This document shows positions 48,957-60,839 of a stretch of 64,000 bases of DNA, in pieces. A program made the position numbers and the translations under genes. How positions within the stretch are numbered: position 1 is the first letter of the stretch; each line of letters begins with the position of its first letter. Below the pieces are notes generated by a model. The model saw nothing but the letters and a program-made list of their open reading frames with translations. It made no database searches and was not told where the DNA came from. This DNA comes from Stenogyne calaminthoides (lineage: Eukaryota; Streptophyta; Magnoliopsida; Lamiales; Lamiaceae), in assembly GCA_037126765.1 (NCBI GenBank), contig JBBCBC010000007.1, positions 42,015,394 through 42,079,393 on the forward strand. The letters run 5' to 3'.

Positions 48957-50861
48957 TCAGATATAGCAAAGACCAATAGATTTTCTAAGTGAAGAAAACC
49001 TCTCATAATCAAGGGCTTTTGTGAAAATGTCAGCAAGTTATTTTTCAGTAGAAATGTATTCTAACTTCACAACTTCTTTCTCTATAAGATCTCTTATAAA
49101 GTGATGTCTTATACTTATATGCTTAGTCAAAGAATGTTGCATAGGATTCTTGGAAATATTGATAGCACTAGTATTATTACAATAAATAGTCAAAATACCA
49201 CTTTTCAACTCATAATCATCAAACATCTTTTTAAGCCATAGCAGTTGAGTGCAGCAACTTCCAGCAGCAACACATTCAGACTCAGTTGTCGATTGTGAAA
49301 CACAATTCTGTTTCTTACTATACCAGGAGATAATGTTGTTTCCCATGTAGAAACATCCTCCACTAGTACTTTTTCTGTCATCACAATCACCTGCCCAATC
49401 TGCATCACTATAGCAAACTAAAGAGCAATTAGTATCCTTTGAGTACCAAATACCTAGATCACATGTTCCAGCCACATATCTTATAATTCTTTTTACAGAA
49501 TTAGGATGTGATTCCTTATGATTAGCTTGATATCTAGCACAAAGACAGACACTATACATAATATCATGCCTACTAGAAGTTAAGTACAAAAGACTTCCAA
49601 TCATTGATCTATACAAAGTAGGATCAACATCTTTTCCAATCAAGTCTTTACTCAACTTTTGAGTTGAACCCATAGGAGTTTTCATAGTTTTAGCACTTTC
49701 CAAACCAAACATTTTCACCAGATTCTTAGCATATTTGTTTTGACAAAAGAAAATGTCATCGTTCATTTGTTTGATTTGAAGACCTAAAAAGAAATTTAGT
49801 TCTCCAACCATAGACATTTCAAAAGTACAGGTCATTTCTTTAACAAAACGTTCAAGCATATCATTACAAGTTGAACCAAATACAATATCATCAACATATA
49901 TTTGAGCAACCATGATATAATTCTTAGAATTTTTAATGAACAAGGTTCTATCAGCTTCACCTCTCAAAAATCCAAACTCAAGTAAGAAATCAGTAAGTCT
50001 ACCATACCAAGCTCTAGGTGCTTGTTTTAAACCATATAAAGCTTTTTTTAACTTGTAAACATGATCAGGAAATTCTAGATTTTCAAAACCTTTAGGTTGT
50101 TCAACATAAGCTTCTTCATCCAGAATACCATTTAAGAAAGCAGCTTTAACATCCATTTTATGCAAGTTAATGTTAATGAAACATGCAATAGCAAGAAGTA
50201 ATCTAATAGATTCTATTCTAGCAACATGAGCAAATGTTTCATCAAAATCTATTCCTTCAATCTGAGTATAACCTTGAGCAACCAATGTAGCCTTGTTTCT
50301 CACAATATTACCAGATTCATCAGTTTTATTTTTGAAAATCCACTTTGTTCCTATGACATTAATATCAGAATTAGGTCTAGGTACAAGTGTCCAAACATCA
50401 TTTCTTTCAAACTGATTAAGCTCTTCATGCATAGCATTTATCCAATTTTCATCATTAAGAGCTTCTTTAACATTCTTAGGCTCAATTGCAGAATGATAAC
50501 ACTCAAAAGTTACCTGATTGCATATGGATGACATGCAAACTGATCTTACAAGGTTATTGATATGAATACCCATTCTTCTTCTAGTTTGTACACCTGTGGT
50601 AGCTTCTCCAATGATCTGATCTGATGGATGACTTTTCATTATCTTTGTTGAAGGAACCAACTGTTTTTGATACTGTGAATCTTGTGACAGATTTTCAGTA
50701 TTTGAACTTTTGGGTAATGTTGAATCAGATGTTGAAGGAACATTCTGATCAACATCCTTACTATCTTCAGTGTCATCAGTATCTTTGGATACTTCTATCA
50801 AATCTGAGATATTGTCTTCAGCACTTTTTCCTACAAGACTTGCAAGTTCATCAAATACCAT
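48957..50861 (-). pseudogene. Element E: RT and RNase H part of pol (607 open codons)
   Basis: An open frame from 50861 to the stop at 49038. RT start: WTLVPRPNSDINVIGTKWIF. Then YTQIEGIDFDETFAHVARIE, MDVKAAFLNGILDEEAYVEQ and YGLKQAPRAWYGRL. The catalytic IYVDDIVFGST keeps both Asp. RNase H has YSDADWAGDCDDRKSTSGG and STTESECVA. At 49038-49040 TAA stands where the family has Gln (TEKQLADIFTK); the frame then goes on to 48957 (LADIFTKAL ... GLCYI). The Gln-to-stop change fits C-to-T decay. The active-site residues are intact. Confidence 0.92.
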
Positions 50862-52210
50862 ATTAACAGATTCTTGTATCAGTTCTCAAGTTATAGATTC
50901 TATATGTCTTGCTATTATTAGAATATCCTAAGAAAAATCATTTATCACTTTTTGAATCAAACTTATGCAACTGATCTCTATCATTCAAAATGTAACAAAC
51001 ACAACCAAAAACATGAAAGTATTTCAAATTTGGTTTCTTGTTATTCAGAATCTCATAGGGAGTACAATTACTAACAAAACGAATGTATACTCCATTCACA
51101 ATGTGACAAGCAGTATTTAAAGCTTCAGCCCAGAATTTCTTAGAAAGACTTTTTGAGGTTAGCATAACTCTTGTCATTTCTTGCAAAGTTCTATTCTTTC
51201 TTTCAGCAATCCCATTTTGTTGTGGAGTTTTAGGTGAGGAAAATTCTTGTAAAATACCTTTCTTTTCACAGAAATTAGTAAACAAACTGTTTTCAAATTC
51301 CTTCCATGATCAGATCTTATCCTACTGATCTTTAAACATAAAACAGTTTTAAACCTTTTGTAAAGAATTTTAAACTCAGAAAAGGTATCAGATTTTTATT
51401 TCAGAAATATAACCCAAGTATATCTAGAAAAATCATCTACAAGAACATAAGAATACATCTTTCCACCTAAACTTTCAGTTTCCATAGGACCCATTAGATC
51501 CATATGAATCAATTCACAACACCTGTTTGTTGTACATGTTGACAACATTTGATGTGTTGTCCTTACTTGCTTACCTTTCTGGCATGGTCCACATACTTTT
51601 CCTTTTTCAAAGTTAAGATCAGGTAACCAACAAGAAGACACTAGTCTATGCAATTTAAAATATTCGAAATTAGCATGACCAAGTTTTTGATGCCACAAAA
51701 TAATATCATCTGCTTTAGCACTTTTACAAGCAAGATTTGAACCAATCAAATAACAATTATCAGCAGATCTATTGTCAGTTAAACATTCATCATTTTTATC
51801 AAACACATAGCACGAATTCTTGTCAAATTTCACATGTAAATCATCATCAAATAACTGACTAATACTAATCAAATTAGCAAGTAAACCTTTTACATGTAAC
51901 ACATTTGTCAACTTTGGAAAACTAGAAACATTCAAGGTTCCTTTACCAACAACTTTACCTTTTGAACCACCACCATAGGTAACATGACCACCATTGTATG
52001 ATGTATAATTAGTCAGATGTTTGACTTGACCAGTCATGTGTCTAGAACAACCACTATCAAAATAGCAAGATCCAGGAACACATGCTTTCAAAGATGTATA
52101 CACAACATTACAAGACATGTTCTCATGAATCAACTTTTTAGTGTTGTTAACCTGTTTTATGGGATGTTCAACTTTATCAGGTAAAAATATTCCAACTTTT
52201 ATATCTCTTC
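50862..52210 (-). pseudogene. Element E: protease and integrase part of pol
   Basis: From 52133: CYFDSGCSRHMTG (protease DSG, SIRE style), GAG-pre (ILWHQKLGHANFEYF, CGPCQKGKQ), integrase (HMDLMGPMETES, VLVDDFSRYTWVIFLK). A stop at 51393-51395 and a one-base frameshift near 51290 (SDHG.EFENS) break it. It then continues KKGILQEFSSPKTPQQNGIAERKNRT and YEILNNKKPNLKYFHVFGC. Another stop at 50935-50937 precedes FFLGYS. Confidence 0.88.
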
Positions 52211-53968
52211 TTAACTTAGAACAATATGGACGAATGTGACCTACTCCAGCACAATAAAACAGATATACTCTTTAAACAAACCATCAGATTTCTTTTGTTT
52301 ACCTTTAAAAGATTTTGGTAACGAAGTTCCAGCTTTTACAAAAGAAATAGGTTCACAGGATATAGGAGTATTCTCAAAAGATTTCTTAAAACCAAATCCA
52401 GCATTACCATGTCTACCAATCATCAATGCATCATTCAAATCAATAGTGCTAGCAGAAAACTTTTTAAAGCTAAGAGTAGTGCTTTTAAGTTCATCTTTCA
52501 AAGCAGAAATTTCCACATCTTTTCTAGTTAAAAGAACTTCAAGCTTAACAAGATTTTCTTTCAAATCTGAATTTTCTAAAGATAAAGAACTCAACACCTG
52601 TTTTTTAGTTTCTAAATCAGATTTAAACTTCAAATATTCAGAGTTATAATCAGCAGAACTTGATGTTTCAGCATTCAGAATAGTTCCAGCAAAACAGTTA
52701 ATCTCAGAATCATATTTACTGAATGTTTTTTCAGATGTTGTGATAACATCTGCATCTGCTTCAGACCAATAATCATCGAGATCATCATCAAAAGTATCAT
52801 CATAAACTATTCTAGCAGACATAGCACTTAGTTCACATTTATCAGCATCAGTTTCATCATCAGAATCATCACTTAAGGTTGCATTAAAGTTCATCTTCTT
52901 CCTAAGCATGGTATTAGCACATTCATTAGAATAATGACCATATCCAGAACATGCATCACATTTAACCTTTTTTTTGTACTCAGGATCATATTTGAACTTG
53001 TTATCCTTTGTAAATTGTCTAGGTTGATTGAAACTGTAAGACTGACTTGGAACAAGCTTTTTATCAGAGGGAGAAGAGTTTTGATTAAACTTATCCTTTG
53101 ATTGAAACTAACCATTTGGTCTTCTGAACTTTCTTTTTAGAAAAGATTTGAATTGTTTAGTGATAAGAGCAAATTGTTCAGAAATATTTTCATCACATAA
53201 ATCAGAAATATCCTCATCAGAATCAACTTCAATCACATAAGGATGTTTACCAACATTATCAGAAGTTTCACCTCTAAAAGCAAGTACTTTCTTGTCTTTA
53301 TCTTTCTCATGTTTATCATCATCTAACATATTTGAGTTTATCTCATAAGTTTTCAAAATACTGATCAACTCATTTTGACTCAATAAATCAGTGTTTTTAG
53401 CCTCTTCTATTGCACATATTTTAACATCAAATCGTTTAGGAACAATTCTAAGTATTTTATTGACTAACCGGGTGTTGGAAATTGGATCACCAAGTGAGTG
53501 TGACTCATTAGCAATCTCACTTATCCTTTCATTGTATGATGAAATGTTCTCATCATCTTTCATCTTCAAGTTTTCAAACTTGGTTCCCAACATTCTGAGT
53601 CTAGTCCTTCGAACACTTTCTGATCTTTCATAATGTTCCTGCAATATTTCTCATGCATCCTTAGAAGAAACACATATAGATATCAGTTTAAACATAGAAA
53701 CATCAGTGGCAGTAAATATAGCATTAAGGGCTTTAGAATTGAAATTGGTCGATGTGCATTCATCATTGGACCAATCAATCTCCTTTTTAACTTGTGATTC
53801 TCCGTCTCTATCATCAATTGTTCTTGGTGGATTCCAACCAGATAACACACTACGCCATGCTCTCTCATCAATAGACTTAATGTACATGCACATTTTAGGT
53901 TTCCAGTATGGGTAATTTGATCCATCCAAAATTGGAGGTTTTAAAGACCGAGTCAGTGGATAATCCAT
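52211..53968 (-). pseudogene. Element E: gag with two zinc knuckles, broken
   Basis: It starts MDYPLTRSLKPPILDGSNYP, with the DGSNYPYWK motif of SIRE gag. A TGA at 53651-53653 stands at DA*EILQ, where the family has Trp. The middle part has KRFDVKICAIEEAK. The first zinc knuckle CDACSGYGHYSNEC (C-x2-C-x4-H-x4-C) is at about 52965-52915. After an acidic and coiled-coil part (SSLSLENSDLKENLVKLE), the second knuckle YCAGVGHIRPYC at ~52250-52220 is one frame off. A stop at 53105-53107 and a frame change near 52900 are also present. Confidence 0.88.
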
Positions 53969-54016
53969 TGCAAAAACATACTTTAAACAGGACCTTTAAC
54001 TTAGTGTATCAAGTTT

Positions 54017-54031
54017 ATGGCTCTGGCGCCA
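54017..54031 (-). other. Primer-binding site of element E (unusual)
   Basis: The minus strand reads TGGCGCCAGAGCCAT two bases from the LTR. It differs from the initiator tRNA-Met site TGGTATCAGAGCC at three central positions. Confidence 0.65.
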
Positions 54032-54033
54032 AC

Positions 54034-54799
54034 TGACAGTGTGTGTGCGCGTATTTTTCAGAGTGTTGTTGAAAATGTTATACAACATATAAAACAACAT
54101 ATGACAACAGAAGTATAAAAACGCAGTGCAAAGGATTTCAAAATTTTGTATAGTTTGTAATCCAGACTACACGAACCTCATAGTTAAAAACATCACTATA
54201 ACAAGTAGTGAGATACACACGAATCTCTTACAAGATCCTAAAAGGTGTAGTGAAAAACCACACACCAAAATCAATCTATTCAATCAAGTAACTAGTGATC
54301 TTATTCAACCTAAAACTTGATCTAATAAGACAAAATCAATAATTGATATGAGAGATTGTATTCCCGACTAGTAAGACAAATAGAATAACATTGACCCTCA
54401 CACTCCTAGAATTACAAACACTCGGTTTTTCACTTGGTGGTTGTGTCTTGATGTTACTCTCTTAAGTTTGGAGTAGAGAAAATGAGATTTCACTTTAACT
54501 CAAACTTGAATGTCGACCAACGCAGCCTATTTATAGACTTTTGGACCAATCAGATTGTCTCTATCCACTTGGTGTGAACAGACTTGAACTTCTCCTCCAC
54601 TATCTCCATGATCTTGGTGTAACCACCCATGATCTTTCTATTCTCACTCCATCAGTGCAACCGCTTGATAATATCCGAGATTATCTTCAACCTGCAATGT
54701 AGGAAACATAGAGAAACACATCTATTAAAATGGAGTTAGTGTTAGGAGAAATGACAAATTTATGATGTTGTGTAGAACAACATCCGAGCAACATCAACA
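54034..54799 (-). repeat. 5' LTR of element E
   Basis: 766 bp, TGACAGTGTGTGTGCGCG to CAACATCAACA. TATAAATAGG is at 54526-54535 (minus strand). Confidence 0.93.
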
Positions 54800-55440
54800 A
54801 CCATCTTGAATTTTAGAGTTGGACTGACAAGAAACAACTTCTGAGCCTCCCCTATCGAGGTACCCGTCGATTCTCCCAGGCTCGAAACAACCAATTTTGA
54901 AATAGTTGCACTCGCCTATGACATTTTCCATTGGATAAACCCTAAGCCTCACCGGAGAATACCAGTCTTGTTAAAGGTCCCGACATCAATATTTAGGTTA
55001 CCCTCTAATCCACTTACTTTTTCTGGACTCTTATCCTTTGGGCTTCCAACAAAGTTCTCATAATTAATTGCTAATTTGGCCTAAAATATCTCTTAATTGA
55101 GCGTTGATGGGCTTGGGCTTCGGACAAGCTAAGGGGAAAAAATCATCTTGGGATTCCTTGGACCTGTTCAAACAAATAACGTTACACTCCACGTGGTGGG
55201 TCCCCTCTTTATTCGTATTACCCTCTTCTGTTAATTTCATTCTTTCCAACACATCTCCCGGATTTAACTGTTTATCTAGTTTTTGATAATTCGGAGAGTT
55301 GTAATCTTTATAAAACTCCTTGGGCTTCTAAATCGACATTAATTCTGCGCCGCTCCTTTCTACTTCCAACGAACATGCCTCTTTTTTAAAACAAATTCTG
55401 CCTCATTCCTTTCATCTCGAGATATATTATCATCTTAACT
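54800..55440 (-). pseudogene. LINE ORF1, 5' side of element E
   Basis: Continuation of the LINE beyond element E. A 62-codon frame (55252-55064) reads MLERMKLTEEGNTNKEGT and then has CPKPKPINAQLRDILGQ. Further down, SPVRLRVYPMENVIG and CFEPGRIDGYLDRGG can be read near 54970-54860 in broken frames. The family link rests on its position and on an ORF1-like look, so it is weaker than the RT. Confidence 0.55.
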
Positions 55441-56376
55441 CCCAATTTGTCTATAGGGGTGATGACTTAAATGATATATTTTAAAAAGTAAATCAGACCA
55501 GTCCGACCGCTACTCGGGGGTTACCGGCCGTTTTGAGACATTGGGCCGCTCAACGTACGACTCGGTCTCGAACCACTAAAGCCGGTGAAAAGCGGTGTGA
55601 ACCGGCCACCTATTAGACTGGTGGCTTGCCGATTTGACGCTACTGAAAAAAGAAAATTTGCAGTTTTTCACAATTTGAAAATTTGATCGGTCTTATTACA
55701 ATTACAAATTTTCAAGGCTGACCTTGATTTTGCTCACAATCCAGAAATTACAAATACGCTTCTCTTCCTCATTCTCTCCTCACAACAAACGAAGACAGTG
55801 ATAGGCTTCTCTCCCCCTCTCTCTCATACTGTGAAAGTGCGGCAAAAGAGTGGGGAAAGTGAAAAGTGATCTATTAGGGTTTAAGATTTTAACTTATAAT
55901 TAATCATATGCTTCTAAAAACATATTAAATTGACTCATACAAAAAGTCCCTCATTGACCAATTATTTGAATTTCATATTTCCGCTAGTCCCATGACCAAA
56001 CTATTTCTATATCAATTTTCCACTAGTGCCCATAAATTATTGCATCATTTATTGTGGGTTGTCAATTTCAAGAGACCAGTATCACTCCAATCAATTTTTA
56101 TTTTAGTGAAAGATATCTTTTATTTTACTAATACGATTATGAAAACAAAATTTTCTATGCGTACAATATAATCAAGTATATATTTTTAAATAATACTAAT
56201 TATTTTAATTGAAAATACAATAATGTCATATAATTGGTGCAATAAAATGAATTATATGTACCTTTTTTATTTTTCTTTTCCCATAAACGGATAAACCATC
56301 AATGTGAATTAATTGAGATTTAGGTCAATGGTGGTTTTTTTGTGAAAAATGACCCTTTAGTAAAAATAACTAATAC
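55441..56376. other. Intergenic DNA without a gene
   Basis: 55490-55640 is relatively GC-rich with CCGGCC/GGCCGG motifs, possibly a worn DNA-transposon fragment, but no ends are seen. A CT-rich stretch (55750-55830) resembles a plant leader. No frame is supported. Confidence 0.4.
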
Positions 56377-56464
56377 TTCTTCTGTTCAAAATATTTTTTC
56401 TCACGGGAATGAACACTAATTTTAAGAAAAGTAGATGAAATAAATAAAATAGAATATTGAAAGG
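56377..56464 (+). mobile_element. Stowaway-like MITE fragment
   Basis: TAATACTTCTTCTGTTC followed by CTCACGGGAATGAACACTAATTTTAAGAAAA resembles the start of Stowaway-type MITEs (CTCCCTCCGTCCC end), but the end is worn. It is cut by element F at 56465. Confidence 0.4.
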
Positions 56465-56639
56465 TGTTGGGAGATGAATTTAATAAAAGATTATATGATT
56501 TTGATTAAGATCCCAAAACCCCTGAGTATGACATGTTCAGTAATGATCTTGATAGTTGAGTCAGAATTCAGTTTTAGAGTATTCGGGATGTTATCTGCGA
56601 AAATGTATAAGTCGGCGGATATAGTTTTGAGAATAGTCT

Positions 56640-56755
56640 CTGAAGACTCAGTATGAAACTGAGAGACTGAAGACTCAACATGAAGACTCAGTAAAAGACA
56701 GTCAGTATAAATCTAAAGACTCAGAAGACTCTGAAGACTCAGAAGACTCTGAGGA
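56640..56755 (+). repeat. GAAGACTC short repeats
   Basis: Many spaced copies of GAAGACTCA/T or AGACTC within the LTR of element F. Confidence 0.75.
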
Positions 56756-57609
56756 TGCAAGATCAAGACCGAGTATCCAAGATCAAGAAAACTAAGAGCA
56801 CGAATTATCAAGACTCAAGAATATACTTGAATGCTCGATATGAACTGAATGTTCCAAGACACCTAATATATCTATCCAAGGATGCAATCTTCGGAGAAAC
56901 GCGATGCCTTAAAAAGTTAGATATTGCCAAGACATTCAAATGCGCATAAAAGGAACTAAGTCGGAAGTATTGTTAAGGGTTATATCAAACTCAGAGTTTG
57001 TGATCAAAGAGCCAATTAAAGGTGTCTACCCTTAACGAAGACAAAAGTCAAAAAAGAGGAAGATGACACTGCACTATACCGACAATGACAAAGGTGACAA
57101 GCCTCTAAAAAAAAAGATGTCGGATGTCACGAAAGTTCCAGACCGCAAAAAGTGAAGACCAAGCCACATGAAAGGTTATTGCCTAAAACGTGTTAGGGAG
57201 TTTCAAACTCTAAATATAGCCGCTTTCTCACACACCATAAGAGGGAACTCACGGTTCTCTCCAACGGATAGTTTTCAAGAGTGACCTTGGTGTATGCCTA
57301 TAAATATCTTGGTGACCCTCTACATAGTAAGGTTACGGAAATTTATACATAACAAGAGCTCAAACTTATTCTTCATGAAAAGTTAAAGCACTCAAACACC
57401 TTGAATTTCCCAAGTGCTTTTATATTGAAGAGAGCTCAATTTACTAAGCCTAAAGCGTGATAAGTTTTATCCAAAAGCTTAGTCGAGATATCCTAACCCT
57501 TTGCATTGTGCTTTTATTGTAAAGGATATCTCATCCTAGTTGAAACCAACCAAGAAACCCCAAACCCTTGGAGAAGGTAGTTGGAGTGTGTTTGTTGGTA
57601 AGCAGAGTT

Positions 57610-57826
57610 GTAAAGAGTTAGTAAACTACGCGAGTAGTCGAAAACTCTGAGAAGAAGTTAGTAAGCTCTGAGGGTAGTCTCCGAAAGCTTGTGTGTGATT
57701 GAGTAAGTAAACTACTTGAGGTAGTCGAAAACTCAAGGTCGGGTTGAGTAAGTAAACTACGGGAGTAGTCGAAAAACTCGTAAAGAAGTTGAGTAAGTAA
57801 ACTACGAGGTAGTCGAAAGCTTCGGT
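57610..57826 (+). repeat. Tandem array in the LTR of element F
   Basis: Five units of about 42-45 bases around AGTAAACTACGxGAGTAGTCGAAAACTC, starting near 57617, 57659, 57701, 57745 and 57790. The second unit is the most diverged. Confidence 0.85.
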
Positions 57827-58413
57827 TTGATAGTGAATTTCTCCGAAAGAGTCGGGGAGAGTGGATGTAGGAGCTTGAGTCTCCGAACCACTATAATCGG
57901 CGTGTTCTTTATCGCTTTCCTTATCTCAGGCTTAATTGTCAGATCAACTTGATTGTGAAAGCATACTTTTTATTGATATTCGGTTGGAATCAATCCAATC
58001 GAAAAGTTGCATAAGTAATTCACAGCCTAATCACTATTTCATAAGGGAAGGTTTTCAAAGAAAGTTTAAAACGAAGTATAATCTAAGGGCCAACCATTCA
58101 TTGACGATCGAGTAGCTAGAACAGATAATTACCAAATCAACTCTCATCCGAGGATTCAAAGAAGTTAGTTATCGATCCAAGCAACTTCGAGATCTCCGAC
58201 ACTCGGACTCGGTTGGGATTATCTCGAGGTATCCGAAAAGCAGATCACTGATCAACGCCGATAGACTTTGACTCGAGCAACTGGTGCTTCTCGAACCTAA
58301 TCTTCGTGGATTTTCCCACCCAAGTGTCGACCTCAAGAAGAAAAAAATTTTAAAATCAATCAACACGTGTATTCCCCATACACGTGTAAGACTCGTTTCA
58401 CCGGACCAACAAG

Positions 58414-58425
58414 TGGTATCGTGAG
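58414..58425 (+). other. Primer-binding site of element F
   Basis: TGGTATCGTGAG two bases after the LTR; it matches the start of the initiator tRNA-Met site (TGGTATC). Confidence 0.75.
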
Positions 58426-58539
58426 TTGGTTCAACTTGACCACTATTTGTGTTGACCAAAAGTTTTATTTTCAAAAATACTTGTGGGTCTATCTGAACCG
58501 ATCTTATTTGTCAAATTCGCTTTTTTTTCAAAAAGATCG

Positions 58540-60640
58540 AAAAATGTCTTCTAAAAACTTCCCATGTTCTCAAGAGAGAACTATGATCTATGGAGATTGA
58601 GAATGCAGTACATCCAGATTCAAACATGAGCGCGATGTGGAGAGTGGTCTCTCAAGGACCATTCAAATTTATCGTGGTGAATCCTGAATTACGGAAGAGG
58701 AGAAATTGACCCTAGAGAAGAATTTCCTAAGTCCGATGACCAACTAACTCCCGAGGAGAGGAAGGTTAGTCAATCTAGACTACATGGCAAAAGACACACT
58801 ATATAGTACAATTGATGATGGTGTGATGGGAATGATCTCTCACCGTAATCTTTGCTAAAAGAGATATGGGATACACTATTTGTTATATGCGCAAGCGCAC
58901 GATCATATAAAAGAAAACAAACTTTCAAAGGGCAATTGGAAAGTTTGACGAGTTTTGAAAATGGATGATGGTGAATCAATAGACAAATTGGAAGTCGATT
59001 CACTAAAGATCATGAATGATCTAAATGCACTTGGAAAGAAATATCCACAAAGAGAAGTGGCGTTAAAAATTCTTAGAGGTCTTTCTAAGAAATGGGATAT
59101 TCATGCAAAGGGTGATTGAAAACACCAAGAACATTAGCTCAATGCCATACCAACAAGTATTCTTCTTCGAATCAAAGCCTATGAATTTGTAATTGATAAG
59201 AAATCCAAAAAGGTCGACAAAGAAAGATGATTCTTCATTAATGTGGCTTTTAAAAGATAAAACTCAGAAATCTAAAGAGTCCGAGAACCCCCCGCCAAAC
59301 ATCGGGATGAGCTTGAGGAAAAGCTAGACCGATGGTAAGGAGGTTTGATGACTTAATAGTAGATTTGGAAAATACAAAAGCTTCTACAGAACAACAGTAC
59401 CGAAAGAAACCCGAGGATGATCAATCAACCGAGAAGAAGAAGGACTGAAAGTCAAGGATCTTCATCCGCAGCAAGGACTCCAAGTCCAAAGAAGAAAATG
59501 ATCGATGATGATGCCAACAGATGCTATAATTGTCGGGAAAGGTCACTTCCAAAGATGATTGTCCGAGAGTTGAGTGCTAAGGAGAGAAGAGAAAGACAAG
59601 CTAAAAGAGACCCGTAAGTTCTCAAAGGCCATGGTTGCGAAAAAACATTCGAGGAAGAATCTAGCTCTTCGATGAAATATTCTCGCATACGTTGATAGTG
59701 ATGACATCTCCGCCTCGATGGCCATTGAGGAGGTAAACTCTTCGCTCTCGTTATTGCTCCTACATTAGCACAAGAGTTTTCAAGTTCCACCGAAAATACT
59801 ATTTTGACCTCGGATTCTTTTTGAGAATCGATAAAGGACTATGTTTGTTTTTAAGGATCAAGTAAATAAAACTCAAGAGAGCAGAATAAAGAACCGAATC
59901 TTTGAAAATCTAAAATGGAAAAGACTCTAGCAAAACTGAAATCACTTCTCAATTTATGGGAGCTACTTGATGAACTAGATGTTCAAAAGTACAACTCTCG
60001 TGAGAAAGAGAAGTTGATAGAGACCCTAATCAAAAGCTAGAGAAATCCATCAAAACTCAATAATCGTAATCTAAGTTCAATGACCTCTCCGAGAAGCATG
60101 AAACTCTCAGAATCAGAGGATAGTGCATGTAAGAAGTTAACTCTATTGAATAATGCATCTAAAGTAATAGATGAAATTCGAGTTACCAGAGATCTGTGAC
60201 TATAAAATCTGGATTAGGGATACATTCCAGGGGAACCTCACAAGGTCATCCGAATGTCGCATCATGTAGCAAGAAGACAATCTTTGTAAAAACCAAAGGC
60301 ACCTACACTTCAAACCGGAATGCCCAAGGTTGTAGATAAGGAAAAGGACCTATGGTTTCAAAAAAAACTCAATGATCAAAAGTTAGAAAGCCCAAACCTC
60401 GGTGAAGGCTAGAAAACCCGAAAATCGGCTAGAAAATTTCGTGCGGTATTTCAAAGCCTCGGTGCTAAGAATGCAAACTTGAAAGGATCTACATCAACCA
60501 TCGAGGAATCTTCAAGAGAAACACTCAAAGCAGAGATATTCTCAATCGAAGAGACCAAGTCCTCAAGATAATCGAAAGGCTCAGATTTCAAAGATGCATA
60601 ACCTAAACCTTACTTGCCTAAAGGTAAAGGTTATCTCAAA
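58540..60640 (+). pseudogene. Element F: gag remnant
   Basis: It starts near 58543 as MSSKNFP. The frame then shifts to ENYDLWRLRMQYIQIQ, a copia gag start. A worn zinc knuckle (CYNCRER) is at about 59520. Many stops and frameshifts. Confidence 0.65.
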
Positions 60641-60839
60641 CCGAATCAACAAAGATTTAGACCGATCGCACAAAAAAGCATAAGATCCAACGTAAGGCCC
60701 AACCAAAGAAGAATTCAAAGGCACATGTTCAAGCTAAAGCTAGCACACATATACGTAAAAACCGCTAAGGCACCCGTGAGTAAATGATGTATATGTTGAT
60801 GTTTACTAAAGACAGACGACCACTCTAAAGTAAATGAGA

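Larger units (their letters stand above)
44542..54799 (-). mobile_element. SIRE-like Ty1/copia element E
   Basis: LTRs are 44542-45301 (760 bp) and 54034-54799 (766 bp), very similar to each other. Flanks are GCCAT and ACCAT, a 5-bp duplication with one difference. Order on the minus strand: LTR, PBS, gag with two zinc knuckles, PR-IN, RT-RNase H, a long spacer, an extra open reading frame, the polypurine tract and LTR. The extra ORF and the FDSGCSRHMTG protease signature place it in the SIRE/Maximus lineage. Length about 10.3 kb. Confidence 0.93.
56465..58411 (+). repeat. 5' LTR of element F
   Basis: 1947 bp, starting TGTTGGGAGATGAATTTAAT and ending CACCGGACCAACA. TATAAATA is at 57299-57306. 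It holds GAAGACTC repeats (56640-56755) and a longer tandem array (57610-57826). Confidence 0.82.

Noticed and set aside
52236..52649. 137-codon plus-strand frame
   Set aside because: Antisense to the gag frame of element E, which has zinc knuckles and the expected order.
44634..54320. Two near-identical 64-codon frames (44634-44828 and 54126-54320)
   Set aside because: They are at the same place in the two LTRs of element E and on the strand opposite to its transcription. No protein is expected.
55490..55640. Third member of the CAGTGTTTTTAAAA hAT family
   Set aside because: Similar CCGGCC-rich interior, but neither the terminal motif nor an 8-bp duplication could be found.
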